NCBI GenBank assembly: GCA_022841745.1 | Contig: JALHQW010000015.1 | Span: 1-64,000 of the forward strand | DNA: 64,000 bases | From: Saprospiraceae bacterium | GTDB taxonomy: Bacteria; Bacteroidota; Bacteroidia; Chitinophagales; Saprospiraceae | Direction: 5' to 3' | Part shown: in pieces, positions 53,775-62,162 of the stretch | Layout of the letters: each line of letters starts with the position of its first letter | How positions within the stretch are numbered: the first letter of the stretch is position 1 | The notes under the pieces: generated by a model | What the model was told of the DNA's origin: nothing | Databases searched by the model: none | What the model saw: the letters and a program-made list of their open reading frames with translations, nothing else | Made by a program: the position numbers and the translations under genes

Positions 53775-53782
53775 TACCTTTG
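53775..53782 (+). promoter_or_regulatory. Candidate -7 box for the pseudo-caspase gene
   Basis: TACCTTTG matches TAnnTTTG. No TTG sits at the normal distance upstream, so this is weak. Confidence 0.35.
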
Positions 53783-53881
53783 TTCTTAAACTGGATGTCG
53801 AAAATTGGTCAGCGTACAATATTTTTGGGCCAACTGTAATCGTTTTTCACATTATACCCTATATTTCAAATGACACATGCA

Positions 53882-55786
53882 ATGAAAATCCTTTTTCTGG
53901 TTGCTTTCACAACTGTTAGCTTCCCACTCATCTCACAAACAGAGAAAGGTGAATCCCCCCTGAGCCCAACATACACAATCGCCAGTTCGAAATCAATCAG
54001 GGCCGTCGTCGTTGGCGTCTCCACCCAGCAGGACAGCCTGCTGACGCCCTTGCCGGACAACCAGCAAAATGCGGAAGTGTATGCCGCTTTTTTGCGCTCA
54101 AGGGGAGGCGGGCTGCTGCCTGCTGACCAACTGCAGTTGCTGACGGGCGAGCAGGCAACAATGGCCAGTTTCACCACTGCCATTGGTTGGCTGGAAGAGG
54201 AAAGCCAGCTTGGCGACCAAATCACGCTTTACTTTGCAGGAAACGCACGCCTGCTCAATTCCGATGACGGCCCAGCGCCCCATCTTTTTTTAGCTGATTC
54301 ACCGTTGGCCCTCGGCAGGACTGGCAGTATGCCTTTGGCGAGAATCTGTTATTTGATGCAGGAAATCGCATTGAAAAAAAGCCTGAAATATAGCCTTGTT
54401 TTTGACCTAAACATGGCTGCAATAACAGTTGATGAAGTTGAAATATGGTTGCAATGGCTCGAAGCCATTCAGAAATCATTTCCCTTTGCCTGGCTGGAAG
54501 AGACCCTGAAAAAGCCATGGGATTCCAAACAACGGTTGGCTGGTTTTTCGCCCATCCTTCTCGAAGGGCTGCTCGGTGAGGCGGACATCAACGGCAATGA
54601 ACTCATTTCCCCAAAGGAAGCGGGCAAGTATCTTCGTTTCAAGCATAAAAAAGCCCCTGGCGGCTATGCGATGCTTCTGGCTTTTTCTAATGAAAATGCC
54701 TTCTTTTCCAGTTTTGATGCTACTAAGCCGAGTAAAAATTATGCTGAAAATGGCACTGCCAGCCAGTTCCCAGCCTTGGTAAGCAAGGAACTGAGCCATT
54801 TGGAAGACTCCCTGCTCGCCGCAGCCGGTGATAAAACCCGTCAATGGTACCAGGATTTTATACTCACCATGAAGTTGGGCAAGCTGATGGAACCTGCGGG
54901 CCGCTGCACCTCCGACCTCTACGACAGCCTGCTCACACAGCTATCACTCCGCCCCCTGCACAGCCATTTGCGCCGACAGCTTGCCGCCGCTTTGCTGGAT
55001 GAAACGCAGCAAGTGCTCAACGACTACCTCCGAACAGATACCCGTGAACTGCAACGGCGTTGGAAATTCGGCGGCAACTACGCAGCTTATCCCAGGTATA
55101 TGGCAAGGTCGGTTGAACTGTTGGGCGATAAGCACTTCATGCACACCATCATCCAATGCAAACGCTCCTATTTCGAGGGGCTAACAGCGAGGCTGGATTT
55201 TCAAAAAAACCAGGACTCCCTGCTCCTTCAAACAGCTTTGGCTAACCAGCAGCTTGCCTTGCAATACGAGCCAGAAGCACCCTTTGTGCTCAATGAAATA
55301 GGCATTTTGCATTTTTTGACGAAATCCGATACCGCTAAATCCTATTACCTCAAAGCCATTCACCTTGCTCCACAATGGGGCATTCCATACCTTAATATCG
55401 CCTTGCTGCACCGTGAAAAGCAACAGTACGACAGCGCCCTGGTCTATGCACAATTGGCAGTTGACCTGACCCCCTGGAACCCTGTAGCCGTTGCCATTTT
55501 GGGAGGGATAAACGTGCGATTGAAGCATTACGCAGCCGCTGAATTTTGGCTTCGCAATGCAGCATCCTTAGACCCCCTGGAAGCCACCATTTACTATGAT
55601 CTGAGCTGTACCAAAGCCTTGCAAGACCAACCCATGGCTGCCCTACAATGGCTCGAACTGGCGTTCAAATATGGTTATAAAGACTACTCGAATCTAATGA
55701 AGGATGAAGATCTCATCACCCTTCAGCATACGGAACAGTTCGACGAATTAGTGAGAAAGTACTTCCCTGAACGAGACAAAGATTAA
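53882..55786 (+). CDS. Exported caspase-like protein lacking the catalytic dyad (pseudo-caspase), with TPR tail
   Basis: From the ATG at 53882 the product has 634 residues: a signal peptide ending PLISQ, then the same TEKG leader as the two active paralogues (QTEKGESPLSP), a caspase-like domain (about 40-270) with RAVVVGVS, FLRSRGGGLLPADQLQLLTGEQAT and LGDQITLYFAG, and a TPR region (about 440-634). Where the paralogues have YFSGHGD, this one has YFAGNAR (Asn121 replaces His), and where they have SDACRSG it has FDLNMAA (Asn177 replaces Cys). The C-terminus (DELVRKYFPERDKD) matches the paralogue ends. The frame is intact, which suggests a maintained non-catalytic role such as regulator, decoy or scaffold rather than decay. 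Confidence 0.85.
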   Translation: MKILFLVAFTTVSFPLISQTEKGESPLSPTYTIASSKSIRAVVVGVSTQQDSLLTPLPDNQQNAEVYAAFLRSRGGGLLPADQLQLLTGEQATMASFTTAIGWLEEESQLGDQITLYFAGNARLLNSDDGPAPHLFLADSPLALGRTGSMPLARICYLMQEIALKKSLKYSLVFDLNMAAITVDEVEIWLQWLEAIQKSFPFAWLEETLKKPWDSKQRLAGFSPILLEGLLGEADINGNELISPKEAGKYLRFKHKKAPGGYAMLLAFSNENAFFSSFDATKPSKNYAENGTASQFPALVSKELSHLEDSLLAAAGDKTRQWYQDFILTMKLGKLMEPAGRCTSDLYDSLLTQLSLRPLHSHLRRQLAAALLDETQQVLNDYLRTDTRELQRRWKFGGNYAAYPRYMARSVELLGDKHFMHTIIQCKRSYFEGLTARLDFQKNQDSLLLQTALANQQLALQYEPEAPFVLNEIGILHFLTKSDTAKSYYLKAIHLAPQWGIPYLNIALLHREKQQYDSALVYAQLAVDLTPWNPVAVAILGGINVRLKHYAAAEFWLRNAASLDPLEATIYYDLSCTKALQDQPMAALQWLELAFKYGYKDYSNLMKDEDLITLQHTEQFDELVRKYFPERDKD

Positions 55787-55915
55787 GCGCCATTAAAAAT
55801 CAATTAAAGTCGGTAAAAAAAAGCCCTCCCCTGATAACCAATAGGCTTCGCTGGTATAAAACCATATCCATTCATTTATTAATTTTTCATTTCATCAATC
55901 TTAAAAAGTTCATTT

Positions 55916-56314
55916 ATGAAAACAACAAATGTTAAATTCTTGGCTCCCCTGCTTGCCGTGGCCATCTTCATGTTGGTTTCCTCGGAAAGCTATTCACAGA
56001 CCAGAGGTTCCACTGTAAGGACAGAACCAACCCTTAGTTCCACAGACAACATCACTTCCGTGACTAAGGTGTTCGAGTTCAGTTCGGGTGGTATTGACAT
56101 TGACCCAATTTCGGGAGATATGACCTACACCGTTTACGAAAGGGCGACCCTTGGTACCACCTCCTGGACAAAAACAGACAGTGGCACCATTAAGTCAACC
56201 GAAGACAAAGAGATTGAGGTTTGCAAGACCTCCGCAGCAGCTGTAAAAGTCGAAATCAAGATGGAATGCGACGATTGCGTCATTGTACGACCCACGGACT
56301 GCGGCAAGGACTGA
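55916..56314 (+). CDS. Small secreted protein between caspase genes
   Basis: The 132-residue product has a signal peptide (LAPLLAVAIFMLVSSESYSQ). The mature part is Thr/Ser-rich with beta-strand character (TSVTKVFEFSSGGIDIDPISGDMTYTVYERATL) and ends with a Cys cluster (ICK-type EVCKTS, MECDDCVIVRPTDCGKD). No family is recognised. It sits between the pseudo-caspase and the first caspase-TPR gene and is followed by a terminator, so it seems to be a separate unit. A role as protease substrate or inhibitor is a guess based on position. Confidence 0.68.
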   Translation: MKTTNVKFLAPLLAVAIFMLVSSESYSQTRGSTVRTEPTLSSTDNITSVTKVFEFSSGGIDIDPISGDMTYTVYERATLGTTSWTKTDSGTIKSTEDKEIEVCKTSAAAVKVEIKMECDDCVIVRPTDCGKD

Positions 56315-56351
56315 CCTACAACCCCAAGCTATTCCAAATGCAGTTATTAGG

Positions 56352-56388
56352 AAAACCCTCGGCAAGAATACTTGCCGGGGTTTTTTTT
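56352..56388 (+). terminator. Terminator after the small secreted gene
   Basis: CCCTCGGCAAG (56356-56366) pairs with CTTGCCGGGG (56371-56380), with one bulged T, a 4-nt loop and eight T at 56381-56388. Confidence 0.82.
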
Positions 56389-56441
56389 CTTTATACTTTA
56401 AGCGATTTGGCAAAAAATCACTGAGTGCAAACATTCTAAAA

Positions 56442-56471
56442 TTGGGAAATTGGAATATCTGACTACCTTTA
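56442..56471 (+). promoter_or_regulatory. Candidate promoter for the caspase-TPR pair
   Basis: TTG (56442-56444) is followed after 19 nt by TACCTTTA (56464-56471), matching TAnnTTTG except the last base. The ATG at 56491 follows within about 20 nt, so the leader would be very short. Confidence 0.4.
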
Positions 56472-56490
56472 TTAATCAAAATTTCTCTGA

Positions 56491-59070
56491 ATGAAAAGCA
56501 ATTTATTGGTTGTTGCGGCATTCATCTGTACGTCAGTTTTTGCCCAAACCGAAAAAGGCGCCACTTCTCTCTCACCCGCTCACACTCTCACCGGCTCACC
56601 TTCTGTAACAAGGTCCGTCGTAATCGGCATCTCCGACTACGCCGACGACCGCATCCCCGACCTGCGCTTCGCCCACGTAGACGCCCAGGCATTTGCCGAC
56701 TACCTGCGCTCTCCAGCGGGCGGCTCCCTGCCCAACGAACAGTTGCTGCTGCTGACGAACACCCAGGCCACCGCCGGGAAAATCATCGCCGCTCTCACCT
56801 GGCTCATCGAGGAATGCAAGTCCGGCGATCGGGCCATCATCTACTTCAGCGGGCACGGTGACGTGGAGCAGGTCACCAAATTCCAGCGGGGCTACCTCCT
56901 CGCTCACGACTCCCCCGGCACCACCTACATGGCGGGCGGCTCGCTGCCGGTCGGGTTCCTCTCGGACGTGATTACCACACTGTCGGAGGCTGACGTGGAG
57001 GTCGTCATGGTCTCCGATGCCTGCCGCAGCGGCAAGTTGGCGGGCAGCGCCAATGGCGGCACACAGGCGACTTCGGCGGCGCTGGCGCAACAGTTTTCCA
57101 AGGAAATCAAAATCCTCTCCTGCCAGCCGGAGGAGTTCTCGCTCGAAGGCGAGCAGTGGGGCGGCGGCAGGGGCTGCTTCAGCTTCCACCTCGTAGACGC
57201 CCTGACGGGCATGGCGGACGGCAACGCCGACGGCTCAGTGAACCTCCTCGAAGCGGGCCGCTACCTCGAAGACCGGGTGCCCACTGAGACAGCCCCGCAC
57301 TCCCAAATCCCGATGACCATCGGCAACCGCAGCACCAGTCTCGCCACCGTGCAGCCGGAAGCGCTGGCGGCATTGCGCCAGCGAAAAACCGGACAGGTCT
57401 CGACGCTCACGCCCATTGACGCCAAGGGCTTCGAGGACATGGTGCTGGCCAAGGCGGACTCGTCTGTGCAGCAGCTCTATGCTGCCTTCACCGCTGCACT
57501 GGGGCGGGGCGATCTGATGTCCCCGGCAGGCGCTTCTGCCAACGACTACTACCTGCGCCTACTACCTGAACCTGGCATCGAAAAGCTGAAAGGGCTGATG
57601 ACCCGCAACCTTGCCGCCGCCTTGCAGGACGAGGCGCAGGTGGTCATCAACCAACTGCTGCGCACCGACCCGCAAATCGTGGATGATGCTTTCTCGCCCG
57701 TTTCAAAATACGACCACCTGCCGGGCTACCTGCACCGGGCGGGGGAACTGCTGGGCGAGGGGCATTATATGTGGCGGTATATCAAGGCGAGGGAATATTA
57801 TTTTAAGGCGAAGGCTTGTCGGAAGGAGAATTATCCTGAACTGACGCCGGATAGTTTGTTGAATTTGGCACTGGCGAGACTGGATACTGCGCTGGTGTTT
57901 GATGAAGAGGCGGCGTATGCCTGGTTTGACAAAGGGTATCTTTTGTTTTGGGGAAGCCAAATCCCACAATCGGTTCAATATTTTGAAAAAGCTGAACATG
58001 CCTCCCCGTTTTGGTTTTTGCCTAAGTATTATTCAGCAAGGGCATTGGTTCATGGTGACATTGATTATGAGAATGGAATGAGCAAACTAAAAAATTTAGT
58101 CGCAGAGGATTCTTCCTTTTTACCGCTCTACCGTGATATAGGTGTGTCAGTAAAGGATGGCCAGATTTGGTTTGAGACTTATATCCGAAAAATGAACGAA
58201 TACTTATCTGCCAATCCTCAGCAAGTGCCTGCCACTTATTACAATTATCTCGGTAGCAGTCTGATGCAATTAAATAGGAATGAAGAAGCTGTACAAGCTT
58301 TATTGACAGGAGCAGACTTGTCCAACCATCAACATCCATTAATTTATGTCAACCTGGCAAGGGCTTACAGTGCTATGGGGCGTTATGAAGATGCAGAAGC
58401 TACTTACGAGAAAAGCGTGGAATTAAGTCCTCTTAACTTTACAATTTACTTCGAATTAGGGATACTTAAACGAGTATATTTGGATAGACCACCTCAAGAA
58501 GCCATAGATTGTTTCTCCAAAGTTGTACAAATACTTCCAAATCATTGGCCCGCATGGATTGAATTGACTGCTGTTTATTTGCAATCTGGACAATTGGATA
58601 GTGCAGAACAGGTTTCCCGACAGTTCATATTCGCAAATCCAAACATCCAAGCAGCTTATCTGCGATTAGGCCAAGTATTGCGGCTTCAAGGCAAAATGGA
58701 CGCCTCCCGGCAGCAGTTCGAAAAAGTATTGACGCTTGCAGATGAGGATGCCGTTTTCGATATGTACTACAAGCTGTTTGCATTGGCTGGCTTAGGGGTA
58801 AAAGACAGCTTTGACATTGCTACTAAAAACTTCAGAACAGCACTTGGCGACGATGCCGATTATTACTTCAGTCTCGCTATTGTTCACGTTTTTAACATGC
58901 AAAACGACCTTGCGCTTGAATTCCTGGAAAAAGCCTTTATAAATGGTTGGAAACCAGACCCCAATGATGACTCCAATTCTTTCAATCATTCAGAACTATA
59001 CATGCTCCGGCAAACGCCGGAGTTCAAAGCATTGGTAAAAAAATACTTCCCCGACCAAACCAAAAACTAA
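56491..59070 (+). CDS. Exported caspase-TPR protein 1
   Basis: The 859-residue protein has a signal peptide (VVAAFICTSVFAQ), then TEKGATSLSPAHTLTGSPSV, a caspase domain (about 40-285) with VVIGISDY, IIYFSGHGDVE (catalytic His122), VMVSDACRSGKL (Cys178) and ILSCQPEEFSLEGEQWGGGRGCFS, a helical linker (about 300-430), and TPRs (about 450-830). It ends ALVKKYFPDQTKN, an ending shared with the paralogues. By eye the coding DNA is GC-rich up to about 57,770 and AT-rich after, exactly at the start of the TPR part. It precedes caspase-TPR protein 2 by 11 nt and is surely cotranscribed with it. Predicted to act as a Cys protease in the envelope, with the TPR part binding a partner. Confidence 0.88.
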   Translation: MKSNLLVVAAFICTSVFAQTEKGATSLSPAHTLTGSPSVTRSVVIGISDYADDRIPDLRFAHVDAQAFADYLRSPAGGSLPNEQLLLLTNTQATAGKIIAALTWLIEECKSGDRAIIYFSGHGDVEQVTKFQRGYLLAHDSPGTTYMAGGSLPVGFLSDVITTLSEADVEVVMVSDACRSGKLAGSANGGTQATSAALAQQFSKEIKILSCQPEEFSLEGEQWGGGRGCFSFHLVDALTGMADGNADGSVNLLEAGRYLEDRVPTETAPHSQIPMTIGNRSTSLATVQPEALAALRQRKTGQVSTLTPIDAKGFEDMVLAKADSSVQQLYAAFTAALGRGDLMSPAGASANDYYLRLLPEPGIEKLKGLMTRNLAAALQDEAQVVINQLLRTDPQIVDDAFSPVSKYDHLPGYLHRAGELLGEGHYMWRYIKAREYYFKAKACRKENYPELTPDSLLNLALARLDTALVFDEEAAYAWFDKGYLLFWGSQIPQSVQYFEKAEHASPFWFLPKYYSARALVHGDIDYENGMSKLKNLVAEDSSFLPLYRDIGVSVKDGQIWFETYIRKMNEYLSANPQQVPATYYNYLGSSLMQLNRNEEAVQALLTGADLSNHQHPLIYVNLARAYSAMGRYEDAEATYEKSVELSPLNFTIYFELGILKRVYLDRPPQEAIDCFSKVVQILPNHWPAWIELTAVYLQSGQLDSAEQVSRQFIFANPNIQAAYLRLGQVLRLQGKMDASRQQFEKVLTLADEDAVFDMYYKLFALAGLGVKDSFDIATKNFRTALGDDADYYFSLAIVHVFNMQNDLALEFLEKAFINGWKPDPNDDSNSFNHSELYMLRQTPEFKALVKKYFPDQTKN

Positions 59071-59081
59071 AACCCATAAAA

Positions 59082-61682
59082 ATGAAATACCACCTCACCA
59101 TCACCTTGATTGCCACCAGTATCGCCCTTTTCGCCCAAACCGAAAAAGGCGCCACCCCCATCTCACCTTCTCACACGCTCACCGGCTCACCTTCTGTGAC
59201 GAGGGCCGTCGTCATCGGCATCTCCGACTACCGGGAGCCGCTCATCCCCGATCTGCGCTTCGCCGACCGGGACGCACGGGCCTTCGCCGATTGGCTGCGC
59301 TCCGCCGAGGGGCTTGCCCTGCCCGATTCGAGCATCCATTTGCTCATCAACCAGCAGGCCACCACCGCCCAGATGATTGTCAACCTCGATTGGCTCATCG
59401 AGGCCAGCAAGCCGGGCGACCGGGCGTTCATCTATTTCAGCGGTCACGGTGACGTGGAGCGGGTCACGAAGTTCAACCTCGGCTACCTGCTCAGTTACGA
59501 CTCGCCGCCCGCCGTGTACGGTGCCGGGGCATTTTCGCTGCAATATTTGCAGGCCATCCTGAGCACCCTCTCCGAGAACGACGTGCAGGTTTTCATCATC
59601 ACCGACGCCTGCCGGGCGGGCAAGCTGGCGGGCAACAGCGTGAACGGTACACTGGTCACCGCCACCCAACTGTCGCAGCAGTTTGCCAACGAAATCAAGG
59701 TCCTGAGCTGCCAGCCCGACGAGTTCTCGCTGGAAGGCGAGCAGTGGGGCGGCGGGCGTGGCTGCTTCAGCTATCACCTCGAAGACGCCCTCTACGGCTT
59801 TGCCGACGACAACCACGACGCCTCGGTGGACCTGCTCGAACTGCGCCGCTACCTCGAAGACCATGTGAGCACCGAAGCCGCCCCGCAGAGCCAGGTGCCG
59901 ATGATTTCTGGGCCCGTGAAGACCAGGATTGTTGAAATACGGGAACCCGAGGTGGCTGCCCGAAAAGCCGCCAAAGGAAACCAACCAGTGGCTTTCAAAG
60001 CCATCGAAAACAAGGGCATGGAAAGCCGTTTGCTGGAAAAAATGGACACGAGCGGGCAACGTTTGTACGCCCAATTCCTCACAGCGATTGACTCCGGCCA
60101 CCTGATGTCACCCCTCGGACGGAGCGCCAACGACTACTTCAAGCTCTTGATAGAAAAACCTGAAATGGCGGCGCTGCAAGGCTCAATGAAACGCAAGCTG
60201 GCGGCGGCGCTGATGGACGAGGGGCAAGCCATCCTCAACAAAGTGCTGCAGACCGACCCACAGGTGCTGGACAATATCTGGGCGAACCGGGTGAACTACG
60301 ACCACCTGCCCTCCTATTTCGAGCGGGCGGCGGAGATTTTGGGCGAGAAACATTACGTCTGGCGGGACTTAAAGGCGAAGGAGTTTTACTTTCGGGCGAT
60401 GACGGTTCGGAAAGAGAATTATCCGGACAGTACACGTGATTGGAGAATTGGAGAAAAAAGGAGGTTGCTGGAAAACTCGCTGGAATGGGACAGCACATCG
60501 GCAGTGGCTCATTATGAATTGGGCTATACATTCCCAAATAGCTCACAAAAAAAATTTGAACATTTTAATAAGGCTGCTGAATTTTCACCGGATTGGGTGT
60601 TGATACATTATACAATGGGTAGTAATTCAACCAACCGACTTGATGCTATTACTCATTATAAAAAAGCTATCGAACTCGATTCTAATTTTCTAAAATCGTA
60701 CGTATGGCTTGCCAATACTTATGAACTGCTTAGGGAAAAAGATTTGGCTAACTTTTGGAGGAAATTGTATGTCCAGAAATTTTTCGAAAGAATCGCCAAA
60801 GATTCTACTTCTTTGAGGGCTTTTGAATGTTCCGACATTGGAAACGCACTTTGGGCGCTTCGTGACTACGAAAAAGCAAAAGATTTTTTGTTGAAGGGCG
60901 AAAAGATATCAAACGGAAAAATGGAAAGCATTTATGCCCACTTGATAGTTGTTTATACAGACTTATTAGATTTTGAAAGTTCAATAAACGCATGTAAATA
61001 TGGGATGGATATCTCGAATAATTCTAATTGGGATGAAGAAGGCATGGGTGATATCTATTTCTATTTCATGTACGACACTACAAGTGCCATGTCTGCATGG
61101 GAAAAAGGAGGTGATCGTGCAGACAACGACCGAATTATTGCATTGCATTCAATGGGGAATTTTGCCAAAGCCTATTCACTGGCCAAAAAAAATATTCAAC
61201 CTGGACAGTATTATGGAATAAAGGCTTTCTACATCGCAGAATCTGCCCTTCAAATGAATTTGGCCGACACAGCTCGGCACTATTTTAATTCAATCATAAA
61301 AAAGGCAAGACTGGAATACAAGCGGCACGAATTCTCATTACCAGATTATATTTTTGTTGCTATTGCCCTCGACCGCCTCGGCAAAAAGGAGGAATTTCAA
61401 GTAGTTCTTGACACTGCTCTTAGCCGGCTGGCTGGCGACCATTGGTTGTACTTCCACCTCGCCCGCATCTATGCACAGACCAATCAAGAAAAAGCCGCCA
61501 TCGCCTCCCTCCAAAAAGCCATTGAACTCGGCTGGCAACCCAACCCCCTGATTTGGATAGAGGGCACCCTCTGCGACCCCCTCCTCAATCCCATCCGGGA
61601 AACCGAAGCCTACAAAGCGCTGGTGCGGGAGCATTTTCCGAAGTATTACGACATCGCCACGAGGGTGCCGGGGAAGCATTGA
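59082..61682 (+). CDS. Exported caspase-TPR protein 2
   Basis: The 866-residue paralogue of the preceding gene has a signal peptide (TLIATSIALFAQ), TEKGATPISPSHTLTGSPSV, and a caspase domain (about 40-285) with FIYFSGHGDVE (His122), IITDACRAGKL (Cys177) and the motif LSCQPDEFSLEGEQWGGGRGCFSYH. A linker (RKENYPDSTRD near 445) and divergent TPRs (about 455-850) follow, ending ALVREHFPKYYD. The protease halves of the two paralogues are much more alike than the TPR halves, and the DNA composition drops in GC at the same aligned point (about 60,380), rising again near 61,360. The stop abuts a perfect 27-bp hairpin. Both catalytic residues are present. Confidence 0.88.
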   Translation: MKYHLTITLIATSIALFAQTEKGATPISPSHTLTGSPSVTRAVVIGISDYREPLIPDLRFADRDARAFADWLRSAEGLALPDSSIHLLINQQATTAQMIVNLDWLIEASKPGDRAFIYFSGHGDVERVTKFNLGYLLSYDSPPAVYGAGAFSLQYLQAILSTLSENDVQVFIITDACRAGKLAGNSVNGTLVTATQLSQQFANEIKVLSCQPDEFSLEGEQWGGGRGCFSYHLEDALYGFADDNHDASVDLLELRRYLEDHVSTEAAPQSQVPMISGPVKTRIVEIREPEVAARKAAKGNQPVAFKAIENKGMESRLLEKMDTSGQRLYAQFLTAIDSGHLMSPLGRSANDYFKLLIEKPEMAALQGSMKRKLAAALMDEGQAILNKVLQTDPQVLDNIWANRVNYDHLPSYFERAAEILGEKHYVWRDLKAKEFYFRAMTVRKENYPDSTRDWRIGEKRRLLENSLEWDSTSAVAHYELGYTFPNSSQKKFEHFNKAAEFSPDWVLIHYTMGSNSTNRLDAITHYKKAIELDSNFLKSYVWLANTYELLREKDLANFWRKLYVQKFFERIAKDSTSLRAFECSDIGNALWALRDYEKAKDFLLKGEKISNGKMESIYAHLIVVYTDLLDFESSINACKYGMDISNNSNWDEEGMGDIYFYFMYDTTSAMSAWEKGGDRADNDRIIALHSMGNFAKAYSLAKKNIQPGQYYGIKAFYIAESALQMNLADTARHYFNSIIKKARLEYKRHEFSLPDYIFVAIALDRLGKKEEFQVVLDTALSRLAGDHWLYFHLARIYAQTNQEKAAIASLQKAIELGWQPNPLIWIEGTLCDPLLNPIRETEAYKALVREHFPKYYDIATRVPGKH

Positions 61683-61754
61683 TTGCGGATTGCGGATTGC
61701 GGAATTCGGATTGGAGCGACACCTACGCCAATCCGAATTCCGCAATCCGCAATC
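61681..61754. terminator. Perfect 27-bp word hairpin (GATTGCG) between convergent genes
   Basis: Arms 61688-61714 and 61728-61754 are perfect reverse complements over 27 bp (GATTGCGGATTGCGG... and ...CCGCAATCCGCAATC), with a 13-nt loop; a third GATTGCG copy starts at 61681. It fills the gap between the caspase-TPR 2 stop and the HEPN stop and can terminate both transcripts. Confidence 0.85.
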
Positions 61755-61757
61755 GAA

Positions 61758-62162
61758 TCAGGCCGGGTTGGCTTCGAGCCATGCCTTGATGGTGGAGATG
61801 AAAAGTTTCATGTCGGCGAACATGGCTTCCAATTCGGCGGCCTCAGGCAGTTGGCTGGTTTTATAATCCGCATTCGTCCGGGTGTCAAAAGCCCTATTGA
61901 CCAATTGGCTGAATTGTTTGGAGAAAATGCCTGTGTGTATGAAGTTTTTATTGAACCAACCAATCATTTGTTGATGTTTGGAGGTCTCGAATTGACGCAA
62001 CAGGCCAAGCGCCAGCATAGCATAAAACATACCGTAATAGATGCGGTTCGCAGCGTTTCTGTACCGACTGTTTGCCATGGAAAGTTCTACATCGGCAATG
62101 CACTCTTCGGCTTGTTGAAGGCGCAAAGAAATAAGAAGGTTGCGTTGCTCGGAGGTTATCAT
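61758..62162 (-). CDS. HEPN-domain protein of a HEPN-MNT pair
   Basis: The 134-residue all-helical protein resembles HEPN (UPF0332-type) proteins: QQAEECIADVELSMANSRYRNAANRIYYGMFYAMLALGLL, then HQQMIGWFNKNFIHTGIFSK and ADYKTSQLPEAAELEAMF. HEPN partners of MNT nucleotidyltransferases act as toxin RNases controlled by AMPylation. In many members the R-x4-6-H motif is present; here Arg40 is followed six residues later by Tyr47 rather than His, so RNase activity is uncertain. The ATG overlaps the MNT stop by 4 bp (ATGA), giving translational coupling. It lies on the strand opposite the caspase genes. Confidence 0.85.
   Translation of the reverse strand: MITSEQRNLLISLRLQQAEECIADVELSMANSRYRNAANRIYYGMFYAMLALGLLRQFETSKHQQMIGWFNKNFIHTGIFSKQFSQLVNRAFDTRTNADYKTSQLPEAAELEAMFADMKLFISTIKAWLEANPA

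Larger units (their letters stand above)
53378..53881 (+). other. Intergenic region with a terminator and a promoter candidate
   Basis: No gene is seen in this 504-bp gap. It holds the terminator at 53512-53546 for the small secreted gene and a TACCTTTG box at 53775-53782 about 100 nt before the pseudo-caspase start. Confidence 0.6.

Noticed and set aside
59187-60101. 304-codon antisense frame across the caspase domain of caspase-TPR 2
   Set aside because: It is the complement of a well-supported protease gene in GC-rich DNA, lacks any known domain, and a similar antisense frame appears opposite the paralogue at 56596-57189; both are shadow frames.
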